Shown here: in pieces, positions 7,708-16,680 of the stretch
Position numbering within the stretch: the stretch's first letter is position 1
How the letters are laid out: each line of letters opens with the position of its first letter
Assembly: GCA_002309695.1 (NCBI GenBank)
Contig: DBXV01000017.1
Coordinates: forward strand, 224,612-276,441
Direction: 5' to 3'
DNA from: Myxococcales bacterium UBA1203
Lineage (GTDB): Bacteria; Myxococcota; Myxococcia; Myxococcales; UBA5297
Length of the DNA stretch: 51,830 bases
Program-made: the position numbers and the translations under genes
The notes under the pieces: model-generated
What the model saw: the letters and a program-made list of their open reading frames with translations, nothing else
Database searches by the model: none
Told to the model about the DNA's origin: nothing

Positions 7708-9705
7708 TCAGGGCCCGATTTCGGAAGGACCCGCCGGCTCTGAAACAGTCCGGCTCTTGAGGGACGCCAGATCGTCGAACAGCGTCTGGAGGCAGGCCTT
7801 TCCCAGATGGATTCTTCGGGCGTCGCCGGGCGTGCCGTCTTCGGGAGAGGCGTACACGGGGCGGTCGGCGCCGCAGTCGTAGGCAGATGCTCCTGTCTCA
7901 TCCACGAAGCCGAACCCGTTGCTGAATGTGTAGAAGGCGTAGTGGGGTGCGTCCTGGGCCATCAGATCGTGGCTGAAAGTGAAGGCGCCGTGGGGAAGAT
8001 CCAGCTGGGCGAGGAGCGTGGCGGCAATGTCCGTCTGCGAGCCGAGCGTCTCCACCTTCCGGGGCTTCCGGATGGCGCCGCCGGTCCAGAGCAGCGGAAT
8101 GCGGTAGCGCCTGGGGTCGTGAATGCGGAAGCCGGGATAGGGCGTGCTGTGGTCGGCCACCAGAATGACAAGCAGATTGTCCCACCAGGGACGCTGCCTC
8201 GCCGCATCGATGAAATCGCCCAGCGCGCCGTCGGCATAGGCCAGGGAGTTCTTGTAGAGGTCCGCCGTCGAATTTCCCGGAAAACGGGGCGGCACGGGAA
8301 TGGTGAAGGGCTCGTGGCTGGTCAGGGTCAGAGCGACCTTGAAGAAGGGCTTCCTGCTGCCCTGGCCGCCGTCGCCGGGAGCAGGAGAGTCGTCTTTGTC
8401 CAGCTCGTCGAGCAGCCGCCGATACAGAACGTGGTCATAGACGCCCCATTTGGTGCGCACCTCGCTGCGGCTGAAATCCTTTTCGCCCGTGATGCGTCCG
8501 AAGCCGTTGCCCACCAGATAGGAGCGCATGTTGGCGAAGTCCTCGTCGCCGCCATAGGCGAATGAGAGGTTGTAGCCGGCTGCTTTGAGCGCCTTGCCGA
8601 TGCCCGGAATCGCCAGCGACTTGTCGGGCCGCGCCATGATGCGGCTCTTGGGCTGAGCGGGATAGCCGCCCAGGACGGCCACCACGCCGCTGTCGGTGCG
8701 CGTGCCGCTGGCGTAGATGTTGGTGAAGGCCACCGAGTCGGCGAAGAGCGCGGCAAGGCGCGGCATGGCATCGCCCTCGGCGCCGCCCAGAGGGGCCACG
8801 TAATTGCCGGAAAAACTTTCGAGAATGATGAGGAGGATGTCCGGCCGGCGGGTTTTCAGCAGGCGCTCCTCTTCCTCTCTCGCACCGCGCTCCCCCGGAT
8901 TTTTCAACTGAGCAAAGAGCCCCGCTGCCTCATCGCCCGGCATGAACCGGTATTGTTCGGCGAAGTCGCGCTTCCACTGGAATGAATCGAGAAAATTCCA
9001 GACGGCATCGACGGCCGCGTGGTTCAGAAACTGGTTCTGGCTGAAATAGACCCGGCCCACGTTCATGGTGGCCGTGGTCAGGCCGCCGCGGATGGGGATG
9101 AAGAGGAATCCGGACACGCTCAGAATGGCCAGCGCGGAGAGACCTTTGGCCTTCCGCGTCTCGGGCATCTGCGCACAGCCGCCATCTGAACCGGGAAACG
9201 CCGGGCGCAGAAGCCTGCGGTAAGTCAGGAGCGTCAGCGCGATGCCCAGGCCGATGAGCGCGCCGTCCCGCAGCACCATGGTCCAGGTAAAGCTGGCCGC
9301 CACATCCCCCGGGCTCCGCAGATAGAAGAGAATCGTTGGGGCGTCCATGTGGGTGCCCCAGTAGGTATAGACGTCTGCGTCGGGCACCAGAATGCCGAAG
9401 GTCAGGCAGGCGGCGATGCCGACGTAGATGTCGAAGATGCGGACGGGCAGGGGCGTCAGGGCGGACAGAGCCGCGAAGAGGGCCGGCAGAATCGTGAAGT
9501 AGCCGGCGCAGGACAGGTCGAGCGGCAGGCCGTTCCAGAGGACAGAGAGCCATTCTGCCGGGCCGCCCGCCTCAAGCGCCTGCTCATGGTGGAAGGCCAG
9601 GAAGAGCAGCTTGCCGGAGGCCAGGAGGCACGTGAAAAAAAGATAGGTTTTGAGAATGGCCAGGAGCCTGCGCAGCCCCGGCGTTGCCGCCTTCATCGCG
9701 CTCAT
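7708..9705 (-). CDS. LTA-synthase-like membrane sulfatase / phosphoglycerol transferase
   Basis: 665 residues from the ATG at 9705 (AGGA 11 nt upstream). The frame extends to 9885 but that part has no family features. An N-terminal block of about five membrane segments (residues ~10-240) is followed by an extracytoplasmic alkaline-phosphatase-superfamily domain. That domain contains ILLIILESFSGN (metal-binding Glu), ASGTRTDSGV (predicted nucleophile Thr), VADHSTPY and RIPLLW, as in LtaS/MdoB proteins that move phosphoglycerol or phosphoethanolamine onto glycans or lipids. In a Gram-negative the likely substrate is a periplasmic glucan or envelope lipid; this is inferred. No partner gene is adjacent. 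Confidence 0.85.
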   Translation of the reverse strand: MSAMKAATPGLRRLLAILKTYLFFTCLLASGKLLFLAFHHEQALEAGGPAEWLSVLWNGLPLDLSCAGYFTILPALFAALSALTPLPVRIFDIYVGIAACLTFGILVPDADVYTYWGTHMDAPTILFYLRSPGDVAASFTWTMVLRDGALIGLGIALTLLTYRRLLRPAFPGSDGGCAQMPETRKAKGLSALAILSVSGFLFIPIRGGLTTATMNVGRVYFSQNQFLNHAAVDAVWNFLDSFQWKRDFAEQYRFMPGDEAAGLFAQLKNPGERGAREEEERLLKTRRPDILLIILESFSGNYVAPLGGAEGDAMPRLAALFADSVAFTNIYASGTRTDSGVVAVLGGYPAQPKSRIMARPDKSLAIPGIGKALKAAGYNLSFAYGGDEDFANMRSYLVGNGFGRITGEKDFSRSEVRTKWGVYDHVLYRRLLDELDKDDSPAPGDGGQGSRKPFFKVALTLTSHEPFTIPVPPRFPGNSTADLYKNSLAYADGALGDFIDAARQRPWWDNLLVILVADHSTPYPGFRIHDPRRYRIPLLWTGGAIRKPRKVETLGSQTDIAATLLAQLDLPHGAFTFSHDLMAQDAPHYAFYTFSNGFGFVDETGASAYDCGADRPVYASPEDGTPGDARRIHLGKACLQTLFDDLASLKSRTVSEPAGPSEIGP

Positions 9706-9941
9706 CTGCCCGAGTGTCCTGATGAAAGAAAGGGGGGCGCCGCTAGTCCAATCGGAGCGGGACTGAAAGCGGCGTTTTGGGGGTGCGGTTTTGACAGGAA
9801 TGTCAGGCTCTGAACCCTGCGGAAACTCTGTAGATCGGTGTGTCACCGAATGGCATCCCGAGGCGGGGCACAGTGAATGCTTCAATTTGTCACCATCGTC
9901 GGAGGCTCCAGCCCCGGCTTTTTTTCATGCCCTTTCCGATG

Positions 9942-9973
9942 AAATCCGCAGGAGATTTCAGCGGATTTTTTAT
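9942..9973 (+). terminator. Hairpin with T-run in the leader of the 10005 gene
   Basis: AAATCCGC (9942-9949) and GCGGATTT (9961-9968) flank an 11-nt loop and are followed by TTTTTATTT. It lies just 32 nt upstream of the next start codon with no plus-strand gene before it, so it may attenuate that gene or end a short upstream transcript. Confidence 0.6.
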
Positions 9974-10004
9974 TTCCCGCCGTTTTCCCAGAGGAGTTCA
10001 CACC

Positions 10005-10856
10005 ATGCGCATGCACACAGCTCTTGCCGCCCTGCTGACCTGTTTTGCTCTGATTGCTTTTCCTGTGAGTGCCGCCGCCGATGACGATGTGCCGCAGGCG
10101 CTCAATGAAATTCCCGCCTCTGAGAGCGATGCCGAAACCGAGGCTGAGCTGGAGGCGCTGGCGGCCGAGGCCCATGGGGCGGTTTCAGATTCACAGGGGG
10201 AAAGGGCGTCCGGAAACGCTCAGGCGGACAGAGGGGAAGTTGGAGGTGAAAGGGGAGCGGGGCGGGAGGCGTTTGGCGCCATGGCGTCCGCGGCGCCTGC
10301 ACCGGGAATGACCCGCGTCACCTTTGATTTGTCCCGGCGCCGGAAGCCCTACTCTGTCCATTTAGTCGGAACAGATCTGACATGTGAGGCGCCCTGTATT
10401 CTGGATGTGCCCAACGGCGAGGCGGAATTTGTTTTTTCAGCGGGCAGAAGGGACCGCGTTCAGCTCGTCCGGAAGTATGATTTGGATGGAGATAATCTGC
10501 ATCTGGAGCTGGTCCGCCGGAACAATATCGCCATGCGCATTGCAGGAATTACTTTTGCCGCCATTGGCGGCGGGGCGCTCGGCCTTGGCATTTTCGGGAC
10601 GGTGCTCGCAATCGAATCAAGACACAGCAACAATGTGGGGGAAATTGGTTATGCCGTGTTCATTGTGATTGGATACATAGGCGCCCTCGCCTATGGCATT
10701 CCCGGCATTCTGATGATTGCAAAGAGCCGCCCCAAAGTTGTGGAGCGTGAGGCGCCCCGAAGGCTGTCCGCCAAAGAAACCATCAGGGAATCACTGCAAT
10801 TCGGATTTGTTCCTGTCCGGGAGGGGGCCGTGGCCACGGCGGGATTCAGATTTTAA
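10005..10856 (+). CDS. Exported membrane-associated protein with a PEGA-like segment
   Basis: 283 residues from the ATG at 10005, selected because GAGGAG lies 8 nt upstream and a signal peptide follows at once (MRMHTALAALLTC..., cleavage after AAA). The upstream extension of the frame has no such features. An acidic, low-complexity region (residues ~25-95) comes next. A stretch resembling a PEGA-type beta domain (PYSVHLVG...CEAPCILDVPNGEAEFVF, with two Cys) follows, then two hydrophobic helices (~185-245) and a basic tail. No enzyme motif is visible. A strong terminator follows. The function is unknown; a periplasmic or inner-membrane structural protein is the most that can be said. Confidence 0.7.
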   Translation: MRMHTALAALLTCFALIAFPVSAAADDDVPQALNEIPASESDAETEAELEALAAEAHGAVSDSQGERASGNAQADRGEVGGERGAGREAFGAMASAAPAPGMTRVTFDLSRRRKPYSVHLVGTDLTCEAPCILDVPNGEAEFVFSAGRRDRVQLVRKYDLDGDNLHLELVRRNNIAMRIAGITFAAIGGGALGLGIFGTVLAIESRHSNNVGEIGYAVFIVIGYIGALAYGIPGILMIAKSRPKVVEREAPRRLSAKETIRESLQFGFVPVREGAVATAGFRF

Positions 10857-10885
10857 GTCATCTTCCCCTTTTGGGTGATTATAAA

Positions 10886-10922
10886 ATTCCCTCTCCAAAA
10901 TAAAATGGAGAGGGAATTTTTT
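10886..10922 (+). terminator. Intrinsic terminator (CCCTCTCCA palindrome family)
   Basis: AAATTCCCTCTCCA and its exact complement flank an 8-nt AT loop, followed by a run of seven T. It ends the 10005 gene. The stem belongs to the dispersed CCTCTCC/GGAGAGG family seen many times in this window. Confidence 0.92.
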
Positions 10923-11242
10923 TATTACGAACCACTGCCCCAATACGAAAGCTCTCAGTGTTTGTTCTGCACAAGTAAAATATAAAAGTCGTCCATTGAC
11001 TGGGCGAAATACGCCCCTCCCTCAATATGGAGGAAGGGGACGGGGGAGGGAGTTTCCCCCTCGCCATTTATGGAGAGGGGGGGGGAGAGAGGAAAATCCC
11101 CCTCTTCCACAGGGAGAGAGGATAAAGAGAAAAGGACGTATAATAATAAGCACGGGGTGAGGTGGCCCCGAAGGGCCGGCGATGGCTTTCCTGCAAGGGG
11201 GAAGAAAAAGCCTAAAAATTAGATTCTTTCCCCACAAAACTA
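10923..11242. repeat. Intergenic cluster of dispersed palindromes
   Basis: No gene is visible here. The stretch contains a CCCTCC...GGAGG palindrome near 11020-11055 and, at about 11063-11093, an inverted copy of the element seen at 49575 and 51279 (CCCCTCGCCATTTATGGAGAGGGG). It also holds CCTCTTCC...GGGAGAGAGG near 11100-11122 and a GGTGGCCCCGAAGGG hairpin near 11159-11180 that recurs near 34940. This is a repeat-dense spacer ahead of the tRNA promoter. Confidence 0.6.
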
Positions 11243-11271
11243 TTGACAGCGATGTTCGTTTTGACTAGGGC
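11243..11271 (+). promoter_or_regulatory. Candidate promoter of tRNA-Ser
   Basis: TTGACA at 11243-11248, a 17-nt spacer and TAGGGC at 11266-11271, followed by a very GC-rich discriminator. It would start transcription a few bases before the mature tRNA. The -10 is weak, so confidence is moderate. Confidence 0.45.
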
Positions 11272-11285
11272 GCGCCGCCGTTTTT

Positions 11286-11370
11286 GGAGAGGTGGCCGAG
11301 TGGTTGATGGCAGCGGTCTTGAAAACCGCCGGTCCGAAAGGGCTCGGGGGTTCGAATCCCCCCCTCTCCG
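11286..11370 (+). tRNA. tRNA-Ser, anticodon UGA
   Basis: The sequence folds as a class II tRNA of 85 nt. The acceptor stem is GGAGAGG/CCTCTCC with discriminator G. The anticodon stem GCGGT/ACCGC encloses the loop CTTGAAA, giving anticodon TGA (reads UCA). A long variable arm and a GGGGG-TTCGAAT-CCCCC T-arm follow. The CCA end is not encoded. A strong terminator lies 41 nt downstream. Confidence 0.97.
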
Positions 11371-11411
11371 CTTCTCATCTGAATCTCGCTTGGAATGTAT
11401 TGATCGACAGG

Positions 11412-11444
11412 CCCCGGAATCCGCCGCGTTTCCGGGGTTTTTTT
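11412..11444 (+). terminator. Intrinsic terminator after tRNA-Ser
   Basis: CCCCGGAA/TTCCGGGG stem with a 10-nt loop followed by seven T. It separates the tRNA from nadA. Confidence 0.93.
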
Positions 11445-11520
11445 GTGTTTGGGGCTGTTGCTGCTGCCGGCCCCCGCCGATTTTCCCGAAGTTCATTCGC
11501 AGTCCAGGGAGCATCCTTCC

Positions 11521-12492
11521 ATGTCTGACCCCGCTGAGAGTCTTGAAGCCCGCCTCGATGCCATCGACCCCACGCTCGACCTCAAGGCCGAGATTCGCCG
11601 CCTCAAGGCCGAGTCCAACGCGGTCATCCTCTGCCACTACTACCAGGACTCGGAGATTCAGGACCTGGGCGACGCGCTGGGCGACAGTCTGGCGCTCGCG
11701 CGGCACGCCGCCAAAACGGACGCAGAGGTGATCGTCTTCTGCGGCGTCCACTTCATGGCCGAGACCGCCAAGATCCTGAACCCCGACAAGCTGGTGCTGC
11801 TTCCCGACCTCGATGCAGGCTGTTCGCTCTCCGAGTGCTGCCCGCCGGACAAATTCGCCCGCTTCCTCAGCCGCTACGAGAACCCGTTCGTGATCACCTA
11901 CGTGAATTCATCGGCTGCGGTGAAGGCCATGAGCGACCTCATCTGCACGAGCGGCAATGTCCTCAAAATGGTCGAAAAGGCGCCGAAAGACCGCCCCATC
12001 ATCTTTGGCCCGGACAGAAATCTCGGGCGATGGGCCATGGAAAAGACGGGGCGCGAGATGGTGCTCTGGCCGGGCGGCTGTATGGTGCATGAGATTTTCA
12101 GCCTGAAAGAGCTCCTGCGGCAGAAAGAGGCCCACCCCGGCGCGATGGTGCTGGCCCACCCCGAATGTCCGGAACATCTGCTCGGCCACGCCGATTTTGT
12201 GGGCTCCACAGCCGCCATGCTGAAAAAGGTCACGGAAGAGACTTGTGAGGAATTTATCGTCGTCACCGAGCCGGGCATTCTGCGGGAGATGCAGCGCCTC
12301 GCGCCAAAGAAGCATTTTTATACCGTCGGCAATGAGGCGGGCTGCGCCTGCAATGTCTGCCCCCACATGCGACTGAATACACTGGAAAAACTCTATTTGT
12401 GCCTGCGCGACAAAACGCCGCAGATTGAACTGCCGCCGGATGTCTGCCGCCGCGCCCTCGTGCCATTGCAGAGAATGCTGGATTGGAGCTGA
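11521..12492 (+). CDS. nadA: Quinolinate synthase NadA
   Basis: 323 residues from the ATG at 11521; AGGGAG lies about 10 nt upstream, and the longer open frame starting at 11443 overlaps the tRNA terminator. NadA condenses iminoaspartate with dihydroxyacetone phosphate to quinolinate for de novo NAD synthesis, using a [4Fe-4S] cluster held by three cysteines. Candidates here are C101 (CSLSECC), C187 (PGGCMVHE) and one of C275/C277/C280 (GCACNVC). The motif ILCHYYQ near the N terminus is characteristic. No nadB or nadC is adjacent. The next gene starts 27 nt downstream with no terminator between, so the two are probably cotranscribed. Confidence 0.96.
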   Translation: MSDPAESLEARLDAIDPTLDLKAEIRRLKAESNAVILCHYYQDSEIQDLGDALGDSLALARHAAKTDAEVIVFCGVHFMAETAKILNPDKLVLLPDLDAGCSLSECCPPDKFARFLSRYENPFVITYVNSSAAVKAMSDLICTSGNVLKMVEKAPKDRPIIFGPDRNLGRWAMEKTGREMVLWPGGCMVHEIFSLKELLRQKEAHPGAMVLAHPECPEHLLGHADFVGSTAAMLKKVTEETCEEFIVVTEPGILREMQRLAPKKHFYTVGNEAGCACNVCPHMRLNTLEKLYLCLRDKTPQIELPPDVCRRALVPLQRMLDWS

Positions 12493-12519
12493 AAATCAAA
12501 AGGGGGAGGGAGAAACTCC

Positions 12520-15500
12520 ATGAAATTGAATACCGCAAAAATTCTGCTGGCAGCTGTCTGCGTTCTGCTTCTGGCTGCCGCGCCGGCCTTTGGCGATGAA
12601 ATGGCCCTTTCTTGGCCCGACCTTTCAGATGCCCTCAAGCCCGCGAAGGGCAATTCCAAGTCGGGTGACGCCGCGCTGGTCATTGGCATCAGCGATTACA
12701 TTTTTCTCGATAAAGTCGAGGGCGCGGTCAGCAATGCCGACGACTGGCGGGAATATCTGCGCAAATCCAGAAACATTGCCCGGCAGAATATCGGTTTCCT
12801 GACGGACAAAGACGCCACGGATGTGGAGATCCGCAGCGAGGCCAAGCGGATTGCGGCTCTGGCAAAACCGGGCAGCACGCTCTGGTTTGTATTTATCGGC
12901 CACGGCGCCGCCGCTTCCAATGGCGAGGAGGGGCTTCTGGTGGGCGCGGACGCGCAGGGGAGCGCCAACGGGCTGGATGCGCGGAGCGTCCGACAGAGTG
13001 AAATCGAGGCCATTTTCAACAAATCCAAAGCCTCGCGGGTGGTGATGATTGTCGATGCGTGTTTCAGCGGCCGCACGGGCGAGGGAAAGGCTCTGGCGCC
13101 GGGGCTTCAGGCGCTGGTTCGTCCCGCGCAGCTCAAGGCGAATACCAAGACGATTCTCATGACCGCCGCCAAAAGCGATCAGTTCGCCGGGCCGCTTCCG
13201 GGCGCTCATCGCCCCGCGTTCAGCTATCTTTTGCTGGGGGCCCTGCGCGGGTGGGCCGACGAGAATAACGATAAGACTGTCACCGCCGAGGAGGCCCTGA
13301 ATTACGTCCAGGGCGTGTTTGTCAGCCTGGTGCGTGGGCGCCGCCAGACGCCGGAACTGACCGCGTCCAATAAGCAGGCGGTTTTGGCATCTCATGTCAG
13401 CGAAAAAGGCCCGGACATCGACGCCATGGTGCGGCAGAAATTCACAAGGGATGTTTCCGCCGCAGCCTCTGTCCAAAATAACAATAATAATGGTGAATAT
13501 ATCCGCATTCCCGCCGGGTCATTTGTATTGTGGCATGACACGAACACTTATCGGGAGGGCGATACTGTCAAATTGAATGCATTTTCGATGAAGAAAACGC
13601 CGGTGACGGCGGCTGAATTTCAGAAATGCGTCGATGCGGGCGCCTGTCGGCCGGATAATTATGCGAGTGGAAATAGAAATGGAAAATGTAACGGTGGAAC
13701 TAACAGGCTGAAGCATCCGATGAATTGCGTGAACTGGTATGGCGCCAAGGAGTATTGTGAATGGATTGGCGGCAGATTGCCCACAGAAGAAGAATGGGAA
13801 TATGCGGCGACGCATAATGGGACGGAGCATCTGAATACGACCTATCCGTGGGGAGATGGAAGTCTCAACAAAAAAGTAAATTATGGCAATAAGGTCGGCT
13901 CAACAACCACTGTTGGAAAGTATTCGCCCGCCGGAGACAGCCCGCTTGGCCTCGTGGATATGAGCGGAAATGTCTTGGAGTGGACGAGTTCGTTATATAC
14001 TAGTGACAGAACAGACTACACGTTAAAGGGCGGTTCCTGGGGTCTCAAAGAGAACTACCTGTCCGTCAAGAATCGCAGCTTCAACGTTACTCCCACGAAC
14101 AAGGGCGGCGACATTGGATTTCGCTGCGTGAAGCCGGAAACGGCAGGGACACAAGCATCAAACGAAAACAGCAATCAAAATACAAATCGTACAATTCAAA
14201 AAGAGAATGCGGGTGAATACATTCAGATTCCCGCCGGGTCGCTTGTACTGAGCCACCACACGGCGGGGAATCCGACGGGCCATACCGTGAAGCTGGACGC
14301 ATTCGCGCTGAAGAAAACGCCGGTGACGGTGGCCGAATTTGAAAAATGCGCTGCGGCGGGAAAATGCTCGAAGGAACATTACAAAACGGCAGCGGAGATG
14401 GCTTCCTGCAATTACAATCGCGGCGGCGATTGGAACAGCCACCCCATGAACTGCGTGGACTGGTATGGCGCGAAAGAATTCTGCGAGTGGAGCGGCGGGC
14501 GCCTGCCCACGGAAGATGAATGGGAATATGCCTCGGCACACGATGGAAGGGAGAATTTTAAGGCAAAATATCCCTGGGCGGGGCAATATCCCTGGGGAAG
14601 CCGCAAGCCAGACCCGTCCATCGCCAATTTCGGAGGAAATGTCGGGACGACAACGGCTGTGGGAAAGTATTCGCCCGTCGGGGACAGCCGCCTCGGGCTC
14701 GTGGATATGAGCGGAAATGTCTGGGAATGGACGTTCTCCGTATCGCCGCGTGACAAGGAGAATAAGAGCTATGTGATCCGGGGTGGTTCCTGGAAGACCT
14801 CGGCGGACAGAGTGCGCGTCACCTTTGGCATCGAGGCTTCTCCCGCGCACATGGACGGCAAGCTGGGGCTGCGCTGTGTGAAGCCGATGGTTTCCGGGAC
14901 AACGGCGGCGGCACCCGGAAACAACAATAGAATTCAAAAACAAAATGAATACATTCATATTCCCGGCGGGTCGTTTGTATTGAGTCACAATACGGGAAAG
15001 TACAGGAAAAAAGACACCGTGGCACTGAATGCTTTCGAATTGAAACAAACGCCGGTGACGGTGGCTGAATTTCAGAAATGCGCCGCGGCGGGCGCCTGCC
15101 GGGCGGAGAATTATGACGCTTTTCTGGAACACGCAGGCTGCAATTACAATCGCGGGGATGACTATCTGGATCATCCAATGAATTGTGTGAACATGGCGGG
15201 CGCCAAAGAATACTGTGAATGGAGCGGCGGCAGACTCCCCACAGAAGAAGAGTGGGAATACGCGGCGACGCACGATGGAACGAAGCATCTGGATACGAAA
15301 TATCCCTGGGGAAACAAAGATCCGGACAAATCCACAGCAAATTATCTGCTGGATTATTATACCGGAGAAACAACCCCTGTCGGAAGGTATTCGCCCGCCG
15401 GAGACAGCCCCCTCGGACTCGTGGACATGAGCGGAAATGTCTGGGAATGGACGGATTCATTTTATGAATTCGGTGCTTCATCGGATAAGGCTCTCCGGGT

Positions 15501-16335
15501 GCTGAAGAGCGACGCCTACTGCGCCTCTTACGGGCCCAAGTGGGACCTGCTCGTCACGAACCGCACCAGCGGTGAACCCAAGAATAGGGGGAAACCCATT
15601 GGATTTCGCTGCGTGAAGACGAAAGCGGCGGGGACAAAAGCGTCGAACGAAAACAGCAATCAAAATACAAATCATACAATTCAAAAAGAGAATGCCGGTG
15701 AATATATCCGCATTCCCGCCGGGGCGTTTGCCGCGCGCATCGCGACGCGGAATCATCGCGGCGGCGATACCGTCACATTGAAGGCGTTTGAATTGAAGAA
15801 AACGCCGGTGACGGTGGCTGAATTTCAGAAATGCGTCGCGGCGGGCGCCTGCCGGCCGGATAATTTTGAAGACGCAAAGGAAAAATCAGAGTGCAATTAC
15901 AATCGCGGGAATGACTGGCTGAATCATCCGATGAATTGCGTGACCTGGGAGGGCGCACGGCAGTATTGCGCATGGAGCGGCGGGCGCCTGCCCACGGATG
16001 ACGAATGGGAATACGCGGCGGCGCACGACGGCAAGGCGCATTTGGGGACGAGTTATCCCTGGGGAAACAAAAGTCCAAATTCGACAAATTCGAATGGGAC
16101 GCACAGCCGCCTCTTTTCGACCAGCGCCGTCGGCGCCTATTCGCCCGCCGGAGACAGCCCGCTGGGCCTCGTGGACATGCTGGGCAATGTGTGGGAATTC
16201 ACGAGTTCGAGATCCTTTGGGCCCGCCGGGTATGTGATGATGGGCGGCTCCTGGAAAGATCAGCTGCGTTCCCTGAGCATGCGTGAGGAAGGCTTCAGCG
16301 CACGGAATGACGTCGGGTTCCGGTGTGCGAGGTAG
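12520..16335 (+). CDS. Exported caspase-like protease with four FGE/SUMF1 domains
   Basis: 1271 residues. GGGAGG precedes the ATG, and a signal peptide (cleavage after AFG, residue ~25) directs export. Residues ~50-305 are a peptidase C14 (metacaspase/caspase-like) domain with H128 in FIGHG and C181 in VDACFSG. Four FGE/SUMF1-like domains follow at about 326-540, 564-787, 808-1033 and 1060-1271. Each opens with IPAGSF or similar, carries 'KKTPVTVAEFQKC', 'HPMNCV', 'GGRLPTEEEWEYA', 'YSPAGDSPLGLVDMSGNV' and ends G(F/L)RC. The Asn-rich linkers before domains 2 and 4 are nearly identical (1485 nt apart), showing internal duplication. FGE-fold domains of this type often act as C-type-lectin-like binding modules rather than sulfatase activators; that reading is inferred. 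It probably shares a transcript with nadA. Confidence 0.9.
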   Translation: MKLNTAKILLAAVCVLLLAAAPAFGDEMALSWPDLSDALKPAKGNSKSGDAALVIGISDYIFLDKVEGAVSNADDWREYLRKSRNIARQNIGFLTDKDATDVEIRSEAKRIAALAKPGSTLWFVFIGHGAAASNGEEGLLVGADAQGSANGLDARSVRQSEIEAIFNKSKASRVVMIVDACFSGRTGEGKALAPGLQALVRPAQLKANTKTILMTAAKSDQFAGPLPGAHRPAFSYLLLGALRGWADENNDKTVTAEEALNYVQGVFVSLVRGRRQTPELTASNKQAVLASHVSEKGPDIDAMVRQKFTRDVSAAASVQNNNNNGEYIRIPAGSFVLWHDTNTYREGDTVKLNAFSMKKTPVTAAEFQKCVDAGACRPDNYASGNRNGKCNGGTNRLKHPMNCVNWYGAKEYCEWIGGRLPTEEEWEYAATHNGTEHLNTTYPWGDGSLNKKVNYGNKVGSTTTVGKYSPAGDSPLGLVDMSGNVLEWTSSLYTSDRTDYTLKGGSWGLKENYLSVKNRSFNVTPTNKGGDIGFRCVKPETAGTQASNENSNQNTNRTIQKENAGEYIQIPAGSLVLSHHTAGNPTGHTVKLDAFALKKTPVTVAEFEKCAAAGKCSKEHYKTAAEMASCNYNRGGDWNSHPMNCVDWYGAKEFCEWSGGRLPTEDEWEYASAHDGRENFKAKYPWAGQYPWGSRKPDPSIANFGGNVGTTTAVGKYSPVGDSRLGLVDMSGNVWEWTFSVSPRDKENKSYVIRGGSWKTSADRVRVTFGIEASPAHMDGKLGLRCVKPMVSGTTAAAPGNNNRIQKQNEYIHIPGGSFVLSHNTGKYRKKDTVALNAFELKQTPVTVAEFQKCAAAGACRAENYDAFLEHAGCNYNRGDDYLDHPMNCVNMAGAKEYCEWSGGRLPTEEEWEYAATHDGTKHLDTKYPWGNKDPDKSTANYLLDYYTGETTPVGRYSPAGDSPLGLVDMSGNVWEWTDSFYEFGASSDKALRVLKSDAYCASYGPKWDLLVTNRTSGEPKNRGKPIGFRCVKTKAAGTKASNENSNQNTNHTIQKENAGEYIRIPAGAFAARIATRNHRGGDTVTLKAFELKKTPVTVAEFQKCVAAGACRPDNFEDAKEKSECNYNRGNDWLNHPMNCVTWEGARQYCAWSGGRLPTDDEWEYAAAHDGKAHLGTSYPWGNKSPNSTNSNGTHSRLFSTSAVGAYSPAGDSPLGLVDMLGNVWEFTSSRSFGPAGYVMMGGSWKDQLRSLSMREEGFSARNDVGFRCAR

Positions 16336-16680
16336 GGGGAATTAGTAATCCAAAATCACTCTTCAGGTGAAGATTGTATCTAAAATGCGCGCAGAAATAA
16401 GTTGTATTATCAAAAAAGAGATGCCGCATCTTATGAATTTTTTACAGAAAAATTTTAACCCTGCCACGGGGAGCAAGCCCTGAAAAAATTTGAAAAAACA
16501 TGAGAAAACAGTTGATTTTTAAGGGGTGATGGCCGTAAAAAATGTGGCTGTCCTGTCTGTTGCGAGGAATATCGAGATATTAACCGGATCGAACGTGACT
16601 GTGTGTGAGGATAAGAAATCTATCCTGACGAACCGGGGAACCTTTGATGTCTGTTTGATTTATATCGATGGAGGAAGATT
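16336..16680. promoter_or_regulatory. AT-rich leader of the giant repeat gene
   Basis: This 345-nt stretch without an ORF lies between the caspase-FGE gene and the giant lipoprotein. It is markedly AT-rich with several A/T runs around 16420-16530 and must hold the downstream promoter. I see no confident -35/-10 pair, no strong terminator and no riboswitch I recognise. GGAGGAAG (16671-16678) is the ribosome-binding site of the next gene. Confidence 0.35.

Noticed and set aside
12520..16335. True formylglycine-generating enzyme activity for the FGE domains
   Set aside because: Tandem copies on an exported protease, without an obvious paired active-site cysteine arrangement, fit binding modules better; the only sulfatase-like gene (7708-9705) is of the Thr-nucleophile LtaS type, which needs no FGE.
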